This document shows, piece by piece, positions 17,583-25,766 of a stretch of DNA of 64,000 bases. A program made the position numbers and the translations under genes. Origin of the DNA: an uncultured Anaerolineae bacterium. GTDB taxonomy: Bacteria; Chloroflexota; Anaerolineae; Anaerolineales; Villigracilaceae. The notes beneath the pieces are model-generated. The model ran no database searches, was not told the origin of the DNA, and saw nothing but the letters and a program-made list of their open reading frames with translations. The stretch is from contig CAIQVH010000016.1 of assembly GCA_903875215.1 (NCBI GenBank), forward strand, positions 248,001 to 312,000, given 5' to 3'. Position 1 is the stretch's first letter. Each line of letters starts with the position of its first letter.

Positions 17583-18119
17583 TTAGGGTTGGGGCGTGGC
17601 GCTTGCTTTGAGCGTACGCAGGTAGTTGACCACATCCCAGCGGTCGCGCACGGTCAGGTTTTCATTCAGAGCGGGCATGTGGATCTGACCGTCCGCGCCG
17701 AGAATGCCATTTGAGATGCTCAGGAACAAAGCCCCGTCAGGTTTGCTCTGGACGACTTCGCTGGTCAGGTTGGCGGGCGGGAAGACCAGTGCGCCGCCGA
17801 CCACGCCATTGCCATCGGCATTCGGGCCGTGACATTGGATGCAGGTGATGCTGTAAAGCACACGCCCACGTTCCACCGAGATGGCATCCGATTGAATTGG
17901 GTTGACTGGCGCACCCTGCCCGGCGATGTAGGCGGCGCCCTCGATTGGGATCGAGCGGGCGGCTACGGGTAGAGGGTGTTCCATGGCGCGGTAGGATGGT
18001 TGGATTTCCATGAAGGAGATCCAGTTAATCTTGATGATGTCATAGGAAAAAATCATCAAAACACCCAGCAGCAGGGCGGCGGCGGCAAGTACCACCAATA
18101 GTCGTTGAGTAAAACTCAT
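17583..18119 (-). CDS. actE: ActE, monoheme cytochrome c subunit of alternative complex III
   Basis: A 178-residue protein with an N-terminal membrane helix and a cytochrome c domain. SITCIQCHGPNADGNG is the heme-binding CxxCH with the usual following Gly. HMPALNENLTVRDRWDVVNYL carries the distal Met ligand and the C-terminal helix. It is the subunit expected to accept electrons from the ActA/ActB module. The ATG at 18119 overlaps the actD stop as ATGA, which decides the start and suggests coupled translation. Confidence 0.85.
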   Translation of the reverse strand: MSFTQRLLVVLAAAALLLGVLMIFSYDIIKINWISFMEIQPSYRAMEHPLPVAARSIPIEGAAYIAGQGAPVNPIQSDAISVERGRVLYSITCIQCHGPNADGNGVVGGALVFPPANLTSEVVQSKPDGALFLSISNGILGADGQIHMPALNENLTVRDRWDVVNYLRTLKASATPQP

Positions 18120-18640
18120 AGGGTCTGTGCCTCCGCATGTTTGACTGATTCGGCGCCGAGGGCGGTCATGGCCGATTCGATGGCGACTTCCTGCGCGGGG
18201 TCGCATTCGATCAGGATGGCGATGCGCCCGTCGCTGATTTCTGGGACATATTCTTTGGGGGTGTAGGATGGAAACCGGCTGTCGAGAAAAACGCCGACGA
18301 AGGTGCTGATCAACATTCCGAGCATGGTCAGCTCAAAGAGCACCACCACGCTGGGCGGGCCGGGGATGACTGGCTGGCCGCCCACGTTGAGCGGGTAGGT
18401 GGTTGGGGTGACGAAGGCCAGGTAGGCGCCGAGCAGGAATCCACCGAGCGCGCCGCCCAGTGCCAGGCGCGGGACGTTGGTCCACTGGTGTGGGCGGCCC
18501 ATCATCGCTTCGGTGATCGGGATGCCGGAGATAACGTTCAGGTGTTCGTCGCCCAGGCCCAGTTCGCGCAGTTTTTCTACTGCATGTGCGGCTGGGTCGA
18601 GGTCGGAAAATACGGCAAGAAGCATATTTTTATCAGTCAT
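18116..18640 (-). CDS. actD: ActD, membrane subunit of alternative complex III (DUF3341)
   Basis: A 174-residue protein. An N-terminal ~50-residue soluble part (LLAVFSDLDPAAHAVEKL) precedes two hydrophobic helices at ~55-80 and ~98-120 and a C-terminal part ending in a ferredoxin-like strand (RIAILIECDPAQEVAIESAM). This is the ActD/DUF3341 layout found in every ACIII cluster. GGAGG precedes the ATG. Its start is 54 bp after actC, and its stop overlaps actE. Confidence 0.88.
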   Translation of the reverse strand: MTDKNMLLAVFSDLDPAAHAVEKLRELGLGDEHLNVISGIPITEAMMGRPHQWTNVPRLALGGALGGFLLGAYLAFVTPTTYPLNVGGQPVIPGPPSVVVLFELTMLGMLISTFVGVFLDSRFPSYTPKEYVPEISDGRIAILIECDPAQEVAIESAMTALGAESVKHAEAQTL

Positions 18641-18654
18641 AGTTCATTCCTCCC

Positions 18655-18677
18655 CCCTCTCCCAATTGGGGAGAGGG
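18655..18677. repeat. GC-rich hairpin between actC and actD
   Basis: CCCTCTCCC and GGGAGAGGG form a nine-bp stem around AATTG. It lies in the 54-bp gap inside the operon. It may protect or attenuate mRNA, or be a dispersed intergenic repeat. No T-tract is present. Confidence 0.6.
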
Positions 18678-18694
18678 GCAGGGGGTGAGGGGGT

Positions 18695-20137
18695 TTATTC
18701 CAAATCACTTACCGTCACGACGGTTTCTTTGCCAAATTTGCGCAGGCTGTGGGCCATCTGGCCTTCCTGTACTTCCCAGACGGGTACGAGCGGGATGAGG
18801 CGCGAGGCGAGCATGTAGAGCAGGATGAAGAAGGAAATCGTGCCGATGGTGAGGGGGATCTCGACGCCGGGTTTATAGAACTGGTATGTGAAGGGGAAGC
18901 GGTTGATGCTTAGGGAGGTGGGGACGATGATATATCGTTCAAACCACATTGCGATGTTGACCAGCAGGCCGACGGTGAACAGCAGGGTTGGGTTGCGGCG
19001 CCAGTTTTTGTTCCACAGCGTCAGCCAGGGCACAGCGACGTTGAAGATCAGCATGGCGTACCACATCCAGCCGAGCGGGCCTTCCTCGTGGAAGTGCAAG
19101 AGGGCATCGGTCCATTTGTCGCCGTTGTACCATTGCACCATGTAGTCGTTGAAGAAGAAATAAGCCCATGACATGGAGATGATCAGCATCAGTTTGCCGA
19201 GCCCGTCGAGGTGTTCGGGGCGGATGAAGTATTTCATGTTCTTCATTGTGGCGCGGACGACGATTAGCACCATGGCGACTGCCGAAAGACCGGATTGCAA
19301 CGCACCGATGACGAAGTAGGGGCCAAAGATGGTCGAGCTCCAGCCGGGGCGCATGGCGGCGGCGAAGTCCCACGAGACGATGGTGTGGACGGAGAACATG
19401 ACCGGCAGGATGGCAAAGGCGAACAGGTTCATGGCGAAGCGCAGGTGGGTCCACTCGCCTTCGGTGCCGCGGAAGCCGAGCGCCAGGATGCGGTAAAGGG
19501 TTTTGCGCCAGCCGGTCGAGCGGTCGCGCGCCATGGCCAGGTCGGGAATGAGCGGCAGGAACAGGTACATGGTGCTCGAAAGCAGGTAGGTATTGATGGC
19601 CAGGAAGTCCCAGGCCAGTGGCGAATGGAAGTTGGGCCACAACCCACGCTGGTTGGGGTAGGGCGCCAGCCAGTAGGAAAGCCAGACGCGGCCCATGTGC
19701 ATGAAAATGCTCAGGCCGGCTTGTACCAGGCCAAAGGTCGTCATCAGTTCGGCAGCGCGGGTGAAGGGGCGGCGGAATTCCGCCTTGAAGACGCGCAGCA
19801 GGGCCGAGACAAACGTCCCGGCGTGGCTGATGCCGATCCAGAAGACGGTGTTGACCAGGAAAATCCCCCAGTAGATGGGACGATTCACCCCGGCCACGCC
19901 CAGACCATTGGCGATCATGTAGCCCCAGTAATAGAACAGGCAAACCGCCACCAGGATGGCCATGATGCCAGCCGCCACCCAGAACTTCCAGCTGGTGGTC
20001 TGCATCGATTCCATTACCATTGCATTCATTTCGCCGCGCGGACGCGGATCGAGCATCAGATGTTCTTCTCGCAGGTGCGCTTCGTGATCCTGCTCGCTGG
20101 TGTGCGCATGGGTTGCGGAATTAGCCAAGACGGCCAT
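18695..20137 (-). CDS. actC: ActC, NrfD/PsrC-like quinone-binding membrane subunit of ACIII
   Basis: A 480-residue polytopic protein with about ten membrane helices, of the NrfD family. Features include FLVNTVFWIGISHAGTFVSA near the second helix, a region typical of the quinol site, and a conserved HTIVSWDFAAAMRPGWSSTI. It oxidises menaquinol and passes electrons to ActB. The start at 20137 has a strong GAAGGAGGAG site and overlaps the end of actB2 by 17 bases. The related ActF subunit, normally encoded further along, is absent here. Confidence 0.92.
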   Translation of the reverse strand: MAVLANSATHAHTSEQDHEAHLREEHLMLDPRPRGEMNAMVMESMQTTSWKFWVAAGIMAILVAVCLFYYWGYMIANGLGVAGVNRPIYWGIFLVNTVFWIGISHAGTFVSALLRVFKAEFRRPFTRAAELMTTFGLVQAGLSIFMHMGRVWLSYWLAPYPNQRGLWPNFHSPLAWDFLAINTYLLSSTMYLFLPLIPDLAMARDRSTGWRKTLYRILALGFRGTEGEWTHLRFAMNLFAFAILPVMFSVHTIVSWDFAAAMRPGWSSTIFGPYFVIGALQSGLSAVAMVLIVVRATMKNMKYFIRPEHLDGLGKLMLIISMSWAYFFFNDYMVQWYNGDKWTDALLHFHEEGPLGWMWYAMLIFNVAVPWLTLWNKNWRRNPTLLFTVGLLVNIAMWFERYIIVPTSLSINRFPFTYQFYKPGVEIPLTIGTISFFILLYMLASRLIPLVPVWEVQEGQMAHSLRKFGKETVVTVSDLE

Positions 20138-20876
20138 AGTCTTTCTCCTCCTTCAGATACGTCACACGTGGCAGAGTACCAAGATCCTCGAACAATTGAG
20201 AGCCGCGCCCGGTCTTGGCCAGCTTGCTCACCCGGCTTTCAGGGTCATCCAGGCGGCCAAAAATGATAGCGTCTGCCGGGCAGGCCTGCGCGCAGGCGGG
20301 CTGCATCTCGCCATCCAGCACCTCGCGGCCCTCAGACTTGGCCTGATCTTCGACTTTGTGAATCCGCTGGATGCAGAACGTGCACTTTTCCATAATGCCG
20401 CGCCGGCGCACCGTCACATCCGGGTTCAACTGATTGGACAGTGGCTCGGGACGGTCATAATCGCGCATGTTGAAGACCCGCGCCACATAGGGGCAGTTAT
20501 TCGCGCAGTAACGCGTACCCACGCAGCGGTTATAAACCTGCAAATTCAAATCCTGCGCCTGGCTGTGCACCGAGGCAAACACCGGGCAAACCGGCTCGCA
20601 GGGCGCATTGCCGCACTGCTGGCAGAGCACCGGCTGGAACCCGCTGGTCTGCACCTCCGGGAACTCACCCTCGAAAGCATGCTCAATCCGCAGCCAGTGC
20701 AGCGAGCGGCCATACCCGGCATCGGTTTCACCCACAAAAGCGATATTATTTTCCATCGCGCAGGCCGCCACACACGCCTGGCAGCCCGTGCAAAGGTCTT
20801 GATCGATCGCCATGCCCCAGATCCCGGTCGTGTTTTCCAAATCCGCTTTCACTTCAGGAATATTATGCTTCGCCAT
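20121..20876 (-). CDS. actB2: ActB2, ferredoxin-like iron-sulfur subunit of ACIII
   Basis: A 251-residue protein with several 4Fe-4S cysteine motifs: CTGCQACVAAC, CQQCGNAPCEPVC, CVGTRYCANNC and CTFCIQRIHKVEDQ followed by CAQACP. This is the DMSO-reductase-type ferredoxin subunit, which in many ACIII complexes is fused to the molybdopterin-like half of ActB. Here it is a separate gene, starting 9 bp after actB1. It relays electrons between quinol-oxidising ActC and the cytochrome subunits. Confidence 0.9.
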   Translation of the reverse strand: MAKHNIPEVKADLENTTGIWGMAIDQDLCTGCQACVAACAMENNIAFVGETDAGYGRSLHWLRIEHAFEGEFPEVQTSGFQPVLCQQCGNAPCEPVCPVFASVHSQAQDLNLQVYNRCVGTRYCANNCPYVARVFNMRDYDRPEPLSNQLNPDVTVRRRGIMEKCTFCIQRIHKVEDQAKSEGREVLDGEMQPACAQACPADAIIFGRLDDPESRVSKLAKTGRGSQLFEDLGTLPRVTYLKEEKDYGRLG

Positions 20877-20885
20877 TCTCTACCT

Positions 20886-23057
20886 TTACCCTTTATTCTC
20901 AGCCGCTTCCAGGCGTGTTCGGCCTTCCAGGCGCGAAAGCGGGCGTTTCTTTCCGGTTTTTTCGATTTTGACTTTCACACCCGCGAACGCCAGGTCGCCA
21001 GCGGCATTGATCTGTGCTCCAAGCAGTTTCCCGGGATTTGCCCCCCGGTTTTCGGCATACCGACCATAAGCAGTATGCCCCTGCCCGAACGGAATCGCCA
21101 CCACCTCCGGGCGGATGGCCGGCACCTTGTACACCGACACTTCCACCTCCCCGAAGGCAGAACTGACCCGCACCACATCATCATCCGTCAGCCCGAGTTC
21201 CTCCGCAGTGACCGGATTCATTTCCAGCCACGAATTCCACATCACCGTTGTTGTCGGGTCGGGGGTTTCTTGCAGCCAGGGCTTGTTCGCGCCCGCTTCG
21301 GCCAGGATGGGTGACGGGAAGACCAGCAGGTGGAATTCGCCGTCGCCTTCCGGTTGTGCAGCAGCCGGAGTCAGCTTCTTTTCCAGTGCACTGGCCGCGC
21401 TTGGCGTACCCAGGCTGGGATCGTTTTTCCACCAGCCGCCAAACTGCTGGAATTCTGCCCAGAACGAGGGCATATCCGCGGCGTTGAAAAACCCGCCTTC
21501 CGCGCCCACCAGACCGGCCAGCTTGCCCTGGATGAATTCAATCTCATCCTTGAAGGGCAGGGCAGCTGCGGCTTTGCCTCCCGCCACGGCGGCCGCCGCC
21601 AGGAGCACATCTGTTGTGGATTTGGTGTTGTAATAAGGCGCCACCACCGGCTGCGCACCGGAAAGAAGTGTCTGCCCGGTGCCGGCGCTGACTTGCTGGT
21701 ATCCCCAGGATTCAAGCCCCGTATGGTCGGGGAAGACGTAATCGGCCAGGATGGCCGTTTCATCGGGGAAGGAAGCAAGTGAGATGACGGTGGGGACTTT
21801 CGCCAGAGCGGCTTCAAATCCCAGCGAAGTGGGCAGTTCAAAAACCGGGTTGACGCCATGCACGATCAAAGTTTTGATTTTTCCGGAGTTCAGCTTCTCA
21901 ATCAGCGCGCTGATTTCTTTGATACTGGCCGGGCGGCGGTAGGAGTTGGTCAGGGGGGAGGCCGGGCTGTGGTACACGCCGCCGGGTTTCCCGAGGTTGC
22001 CCAACAGGGCGTTCAAACTCAAAATAACCTGGGCGATTTCGAGGCCGTTGGATTGTCCCAGCGCAGCCCCGCCCGGGATGACCAGCGGATTTTGGGCCTG
22101 GGCCAGGATCGTGGCGTACCGTTCCAGGGTTTCCAGGGGCAGACCGGCGGCATCGGCGGCCTGTGCTACATCTACTGCTTCAAATAAGGCCGGCGCAGAC
22201 CCAAATTTTTGTTCGGCAACCAGCTTGCCGAGCGCAGCGGCAACCAGCTCTTCGGTGCCTGGTAGAATTGCCGCCCATTCATCCGCTTTCATGGCCGTTT
22301 GCGACATGCGCGCCTCAAATTGAACCAGGTAACCGCGCCGATTGGTGCCGCGGCGCATTTGCGCAAAGCCGCGCGTGTACGCCACCGGCGAGATCCAGGT
22401 TTCCAGGAAGTTGGCGCCAAAAGAGAAGGTTACATCGGCGTTGCCCAGGTCAAAGAAGAGCAGGTCGGGTTTGCCAAAGACGATACGGGAGGCTTCGCCC
22501 AGCGTGGTACGCGCTTCGAACAGGCTCAGGGCTCCATAACGCAGCGGTGCTGGCGCGCCGATCGCTTTGCACAGATCGGAGACCAGGTCAAACAGATGGT
22601 CTGGAGCCAGCCCGAGCAGGAAGGCCGTTTCGGCGGGATTTTTCAGGGCCTCGGCGACGATTCCGGTGGCGGTATCCCAATCCGTTGTGGAAAAATCCCG
22701 GTCGCCGCGCACATGGCTGGAAGGTTCCTGGATCCGGTCTGGGTTGTAGAGACTGTGCAGGGTGGCCTGCCCACGGGCGCAGGTTTTGCCCAGGTTGACC
22801 GGGTGATATTTGTTCCCTTCCACCTTGATGGCGCGTCCCTGCATGGTGCGGACAACCAACCCGCATCCGGCGGCGCATTCGCGGCAAGTGGTGGCGTAAT
22901 AGGTGCTCTGACCGTTGTAGGTATATTCCGGCATTTTTGTGTACGGTTCGCGTGTGACGTAACGCGAGGCCGGGCCGCAGCCCGTCAGGACTGCGGCGCT
23001 GGCGGCGCCCGTACCAACCAGTTTGAGAAAATCTCGCCGGGAAAGTTGTTCTGTCAT
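20886..23057 (-). CDS. actB1: ActB1, molybdopterin-oxidoreductase-like subunit of ACIII
   Basis: A 723-residue MopB-superfamily protein. It opens with a twin-arginine motif, SRRDFLK, and a possible lipobox, LTGC (Cys27), so it is exported folded and perhaps lipid-anchored. CRECAAGC plus CARG (Cys58, 61, 65, 93) is a complete 4Fe-4S motif of the molybdoenzyme type. As I recall, the B1 half of studied ACIII complexes lacks molybdenum cofactor, so whether this one binds metal is open. AAAGGA lies before the ATG. Gene order with actA and actC fixes its role as the extracytoplasmic large subunit. Confidence 0.88.
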   Translation of the reverse strand: MTEQLSRRDFLKLVGTGAASAAVLTGCGPASRYVTREPYTKMPEYTYNGQSTYYATTCRECAAGCGLVVRTMQGRAIKVEGNKYHPVNLGKTCARGQATLHSLYNPDRIQEPSSHVRGDRDFSTTDWDTATGIVAEALKNPAETAFLLGLAPDHLFDLVSDLCKAIGAPAPLRYGALSLFEARTTLGEASRIVFGKPDLLFFDLGNADVTFSFGANFLETWISPVAYTRGFAQMRRGTNRRGYLVQFEARMSQTAMKADEWAAILPGTEELVAAALGKLVAEQKFGSAPALFEAVDVAQAADAAGLPLETLERYATILAQAQNPLVIPGGAALGQSNGLEIAQVILSLNALLGNLGKPGGVYHSPASPLTNSYRRPASIKEISALIEKLNSGKIKTLIVHGVNPVFELPTSLGFEAALAKVPTVISLASFPDETAILADYVFPDHTGLESWGYQQVSAGTGQTLLSGAQPVVAPYYNTKSTTDVLLAAAAVAGGKAAAALPFKDEIEFIQGKLAGLVGAEGGFFNAADMPSFWAEFQQFGGWWKNDPSLGTPSAASALEKKLTPAAAQPEGDGEFHLLVFPSPILAEAGANKPWLQETPDPTTTVMWNSWLEMNPVTAEELGLTDDDVVRVSSAFGEVEVSVYKVPAIRPEVVAIPFGQGHTAYGRYAENRGANPGKLLGAQINAAGDLAFAGVKVKIEKTGKKRPLSRLEGRTRLEAAENKG

Positions 23058-23118
23058 CGAGTTTCGTTCCTTTTCTCTCTTCCGTTCCGCTGGATGGAAG
23101 AAGACGGGGGTGAGTCGT

Positions 23119-23739
23119 TTAGTAGTGGCAGGTTCCGCAATCCAGTAATTTGGTGCGCTTTTCGGAAAGTTGTGTGGTGATGGCGGGATCGTTGTTGGGG
23201 TTATTCTGGAGATTGTTTTCAGTCTTGGCGCGGTGGCATTTTAGACACCAGCCCATGTTGACGGTTTCTTCCACTGTGGCGACCGTCTTTTTGCTCATGT
23301 CGCCGTGGCAGGTTTCGCAGTTCAGGCTGGCGGCAATGTGCGGGCGGTGATTAAAATGCACAAAATCTGGCACCTGATAAACCGGCACCCAGTTGATGGG
23401 TTGGCTGTTCTTAACATAGTTGGCCAGTTTTTGTAATTCCGGCGGCCACTGTTCCACCGGCACTGGCGGCTGGTAGTATTTTTTCAGTTGCCCGTGGCAG
23501 GCCCAGCATTTTTGTTCAGTTGGCAGGCCGGCCGAGGCCTGCCGCAGTGCGCCCGGGTGGCAGTACAGGCAGGGAATCTGAAAATTGACATGAATATTAT
23601 GCGGGAACAGGATCGGCTGCTCGGGGGATGTCTGGGTCTGGTAAAAACCCCAGACCCCGGCGCTGATCACGGTCAGGAAACCGATCAACAGAAGGATCTG
23701 CACTCCCGGCTTCTTGAGATATTCCAATAACTTCGTCAT
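23119..23739 (-). CDS. actA: ActA, pentaheme cytochrome c subunit of ACIII
   Basis: A 206-residue protein with an N-terminal anchor helix (residues ~13-33) and five CxxCH heme motifs: CLYCH, CWACH, CETCH, CLKCH and CGTCH, the last three residues from the C-terminus. Additional His residues (HNIHVNF, HFNHRPH) are likely axial ligands. This is the standard pentaheme ActA. GAGGAGAG precedes the ATG at 23739, which I prefer over a start six codons upstream. It is 61 bp before actB1. Confidence 0.92.
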   Translation of the reverse strand: MTKLLEYLKKPGVQILLLIGFLTVISAGVWGFYQTQTSPEQPILFPHNIHVNFQIPCLYCHPGALRQASAGLPTEQKCWACHGQLKKYYQPPVPVEQWPPELQKLANYVKNSQPINWVPVYQVPDFVHFNHRPHIAASLNCETCHGDMSKKTVATVEETVNMGWCLKCHRAKTENNLQNNPNNDPAITTQLSEKRTKLLDCGTCHY

Positions 23740-23814
23740 GACTCTCTCCTCAAACACGACTCACCAGCCTGACAGGTTCCGCAAAATCTGCCAGGCCCTG
23801 GCATTTCGATAAAT

Positions 23815-24771
23815 TTATTGGCGCTTGCGCAGCGCCCAGATGACCAGGAGACCGAACAGCACCAGGACGAACAGCAAAACTCCGCTCAGGCCGATCATGC
23901 CAAAGAAAGCCAGCAGGCCGGTGATGATGCCGCCGAAAACTCCAGGGAATGGCCCGCCCACTTTTTGCGGTGCTGCCGATCCTGCCCCGGCATTGCCGGT
24001 TTGTTCCTGTTCGGTGCCAGTTGGCAGGCTTTGAGCGTAGGCGAGTACGTCCACGCCATCTTTGGGCGTCCAACCCAGCGCGCGCCCAATGGGCATTTCC
24101 GTCCCTGCCACGCCGAAGCGGGTGCGGTGCAGGAAGCGGTATGGGTCGCGGTTGGCGACCGAGCCAAGATATTCATTAATGCCTTCAGTGCGGAACACGA
24201 TCTGCTTGCCATTTTCGCCGTGGCATTTGGCGCAGGTTGCATCATACAGCTTTTTCCCGTGCGCCGCGTCGCCGTCTTTCACCTTAAGGGTGACGGTGTC
24301 GATATATTGCGAATCGTCGATCAGCCCTTCTTTCAAAAAAAGGGCCAGTTTTTGCAAGCTGGCCTCATCCAAATATGCCGAAAAATTGTGCGAAGGATCC
24401 TTGGAGCCTTTCAGGTGCGCCCCAATTTCCTCAGTGGTCATGCCGGCTGCCAGCTTCAAGACATTTGGGAACCCGGTGTAGTGTGATCCGGCGCTGTAGG
24501 CGCCTTCGGAACCTTTGTAATCCCAGCCGTGACATTCGGCGCAGCGCCAGGTCTCGGCCCCGGAGCGGGTGTTGGTGGTCTGGCGCTCCCAGATGGGCAT
24601 GTTCCCTTGCGGGGCAGGTTGCCCCAGGGCGGCATACCACTTGTCATACAGTTGCGCGCCGCTGGTCACGTCATCGACGCTGGGAGCTTGCAGTTTTCGG
24701 GCGCTAACCATGCGCACGCCAGCCAGAAGAAGTACACTAACAACAAAAAACAGGGTAACGCGTCTTCGCAT
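23815..24771 (-). CDS. Diheme c-type cytochrome with C-terminal membrane helix, first gene of ACIII operon
   Basis: A 318-residue protein with a signal sequence and two cytochrome c-like domains: CAECH near residue 77 and CAKCH near residue 183. Likely Met ligands follow (GTEMPIGRALGW). A Gly/Ala-rich linker and one C-terminal helix (ending WALRKRQ) anchor it. It is not a canonical Act subunit. Its place before actA suggests it is an electron partner of the complex or takes the role of a missing subunit. The ATG at 24771 has GAGAGAGG six bases upstream; an in-frame TTG two codons earlier is less likely. Confidence 0.8.
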   Translation of the reverse strand: MRRRVTLFFVVSVLLLAGVRMVSARKLQAPSVDDVTSGAQLYDKWYAALGQPAPQGNMPIWERQTTNTRSGAETWRCAECHGWDYKGSEGAYSAGSHYTGFPNVLKLAAGMTTEEIGAHLKGSKDPSHNFSAYLDEASLQKLALFLKEGLIDDSQYIDTVTLKVKDGDAAHGKKLYDATCAKCHGENGKQIVFRTEGINEYLGSVANRDPYRFLHRTRFGVAGTEMPIGRALGWTPKDGVDVLAYAQSLPTGTEQEQTGNAGAGSAAPQKVGGPFPGVFGGIITGLLAFFGMIGLSGVLLFVLVLFGLLVIWALRKRQ

Positions 24772-24812
24772 GATCAACCTCTCTCTTGAGTTGGTATTCC
24801 CAATTCGCGGGC

Positions 24813-24841
24813 ATTATAAAGGATAAGTAAATATTTGATAA
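24813..24841 (-). promoter_or_regulatory. Promoter of the ACIII operon
   Basis: Reading the reverse strand, TTATCA (24841-24836) and a perfect TATAAT (24818-24813) are 17 bp apart. They sit about 40 bp upstream of the diheme cytochrome start. Confidence 0.55.
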
Positions 24842-24910
24842 GAATAGCCCGATTTATAACCATGTTATACTGGGGTGAAACCTTATCACCCGTTCTAGTG
24901 AATTGCACAT

Positions 24911-25180
24911 ATGCACCTTGAAGCCCGTTCCTTTGCATTTGTTATACTCCCCGGTTTGCTGTTGATCCTATCCCGACGGATGGGCGGATTTTTTGTCGAC
25001 CCGACTTTGGCCATTGCCACGCCTTCGCCAACCTCGCCGGGGCTGACCGATCTGCCTCAGGCGGGCAATACAAACGGCATTGCCTTTTTGGGAATTCTCA
25101 TTTTTGTCGTGATTTTGCTTGCCGTCCTGTTACATTTGCGCGATATGGCGGATTCTTCTGCCGGCCAATCAAATTCGTAG
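24911..25180 (+). CDS. Small membrane protein, unknown
   Basis: An 89-residue frame, divergent from the ACIII operon. It has an N-terminal hydrophobic stretch (residues ~8-20), a Pro/Thr/Ser-rich middle and a strong helix at ~56-75 (GIAFLGILIFVVILLAVLLHL). No family is recognised and no ribosome site is visible before the ATG, so the start may be elsewhere. The helix, a terminator placed right after its stop, and lack of an overlapping better frame support a real gene. Confidence 0.5.
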   Translation: MHLEARSFAFVILPGLLLILSRRMGGFFVDPTLAIATPSPTSPGLTDLPQAGNTNGIAFLGILIFVVILLAVLLHLRDMADSSAGQSNS

Positions 25181-25191
25181 CCATTGGATGC

Positions 25192-25240
25192 AACCCAGCA
25201 AAAAAGGACGAGCTGCCAGCCCGTCCTTTTTTGCTGGGTT
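25192..25240. terminator. Bidirectional rho-independent terminator
   Basis: AACCCAGCAAAAAAGGACG pairs with CGTCCTTTTTTGCTGGGTT around an 11-base loop. It lies between the small membrane protein and the converging osmC gene. Confidence 0.85.
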
Positions 25241-25255
25241 GATGTGGAGAATCGT

Positions 25256-25675
25256 TTACGCGGTCAATCTGGCTTGCAGCCGGATCTCGGTGGCGGCCAG
25301 CACTTTGGATACCGGGCAGCCGGCCTTGGCAGCCGCGGCTTTTTCCTGGAAGAGGGTCTCACTGACGCCGGGCACCTGGGCTTCGCAGTTGAGTTCAATC
25401 AGGCTGATGGTGGGGCCTTCGGTCAGGTGGACGGTGGCGGTGGTGTGGATGCGGGTCGGGGTGAACCCTTCTTTGCTCAGCAGCGCCGAAAGGAACATGG
25501 AGTAGCAGCCAGCGTGCGCTGCGCCGATCAGTTCTTCGGGATTGGTGCCCTGTCCGCTTTCAAAGCGTGAGGCGAATGTGTAGGGGCCTTCATATGCGCC
25601 GCTGGCCAGTTTCACTGTTCCGGCGCCTTCCTTCAGGGTGCCTTTCCATTCAGCGGAAGACGTGCGTGTGGTCAT
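25256..25675 (-). CDS. osmC: OsmC-type peroxiredoxin (organic hydroperoxide reductase)
   Basis: A 139-residue OsmC/Ohr protein of the OsmC branch. TNPEELIGAAHAGCYSM holds the peroxidatic Cys and AGCPVSKVL the resolving Cys. SAEWKGTLKEGAGTVKLASG is the conserved N-terminal strand region. These cytosolic dimers reduce organic hydroperoxides. GAAAGGA precedes the ATG, and a TATACT -10 hexamer lies about 35 bp upstream. It stands alone between two terminator-bounded units. Confidence 0.93.
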   Translation of the reverse strand: MTTRTSSAEWKGTLKEGAGTVKLASGAYEGPYTFASRFESGQGTNPEELIGAAHAGCYSMFLSALLSKEGFTPTRIHTTATVHLTEGPTISLIELNCEAQVPGVSETLFQEKAAAAKAGCPVSKVLAATEIRLQARLTA

Positions 25676-25710
25676 GGGATTTTATCCTTTCTTGGATGTT
25701 AGGTGAAAAA

Positions 25711-25716
25711 AGTATA
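25711..25716 (-). promoter_or_regulatory. -10 hexamer TATACT for osmC
   Basis: On the reverse strand TATACT lies 35 bp before the osmC start. The -35 region is AT-rich but not close to consensus. Confidence 0.4.
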
Positions 25717-25766
25717 GCACCATTGCGGAGAATTAATATCAGATTTATGTAAAATATTGACGCACT

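Noticed and set aside
18655-18677. Terminator within the ACIII operon
   Set aside because: The hairpin has no T-tract and the flanking genes are essential partners, so I list it as a repeat only.
19295-21314. Long plus-strand frames opposite actC, actB2 and actB1
   Set aside because: They are shadows of high-GC coding on the minus strand; no domain features are visible.
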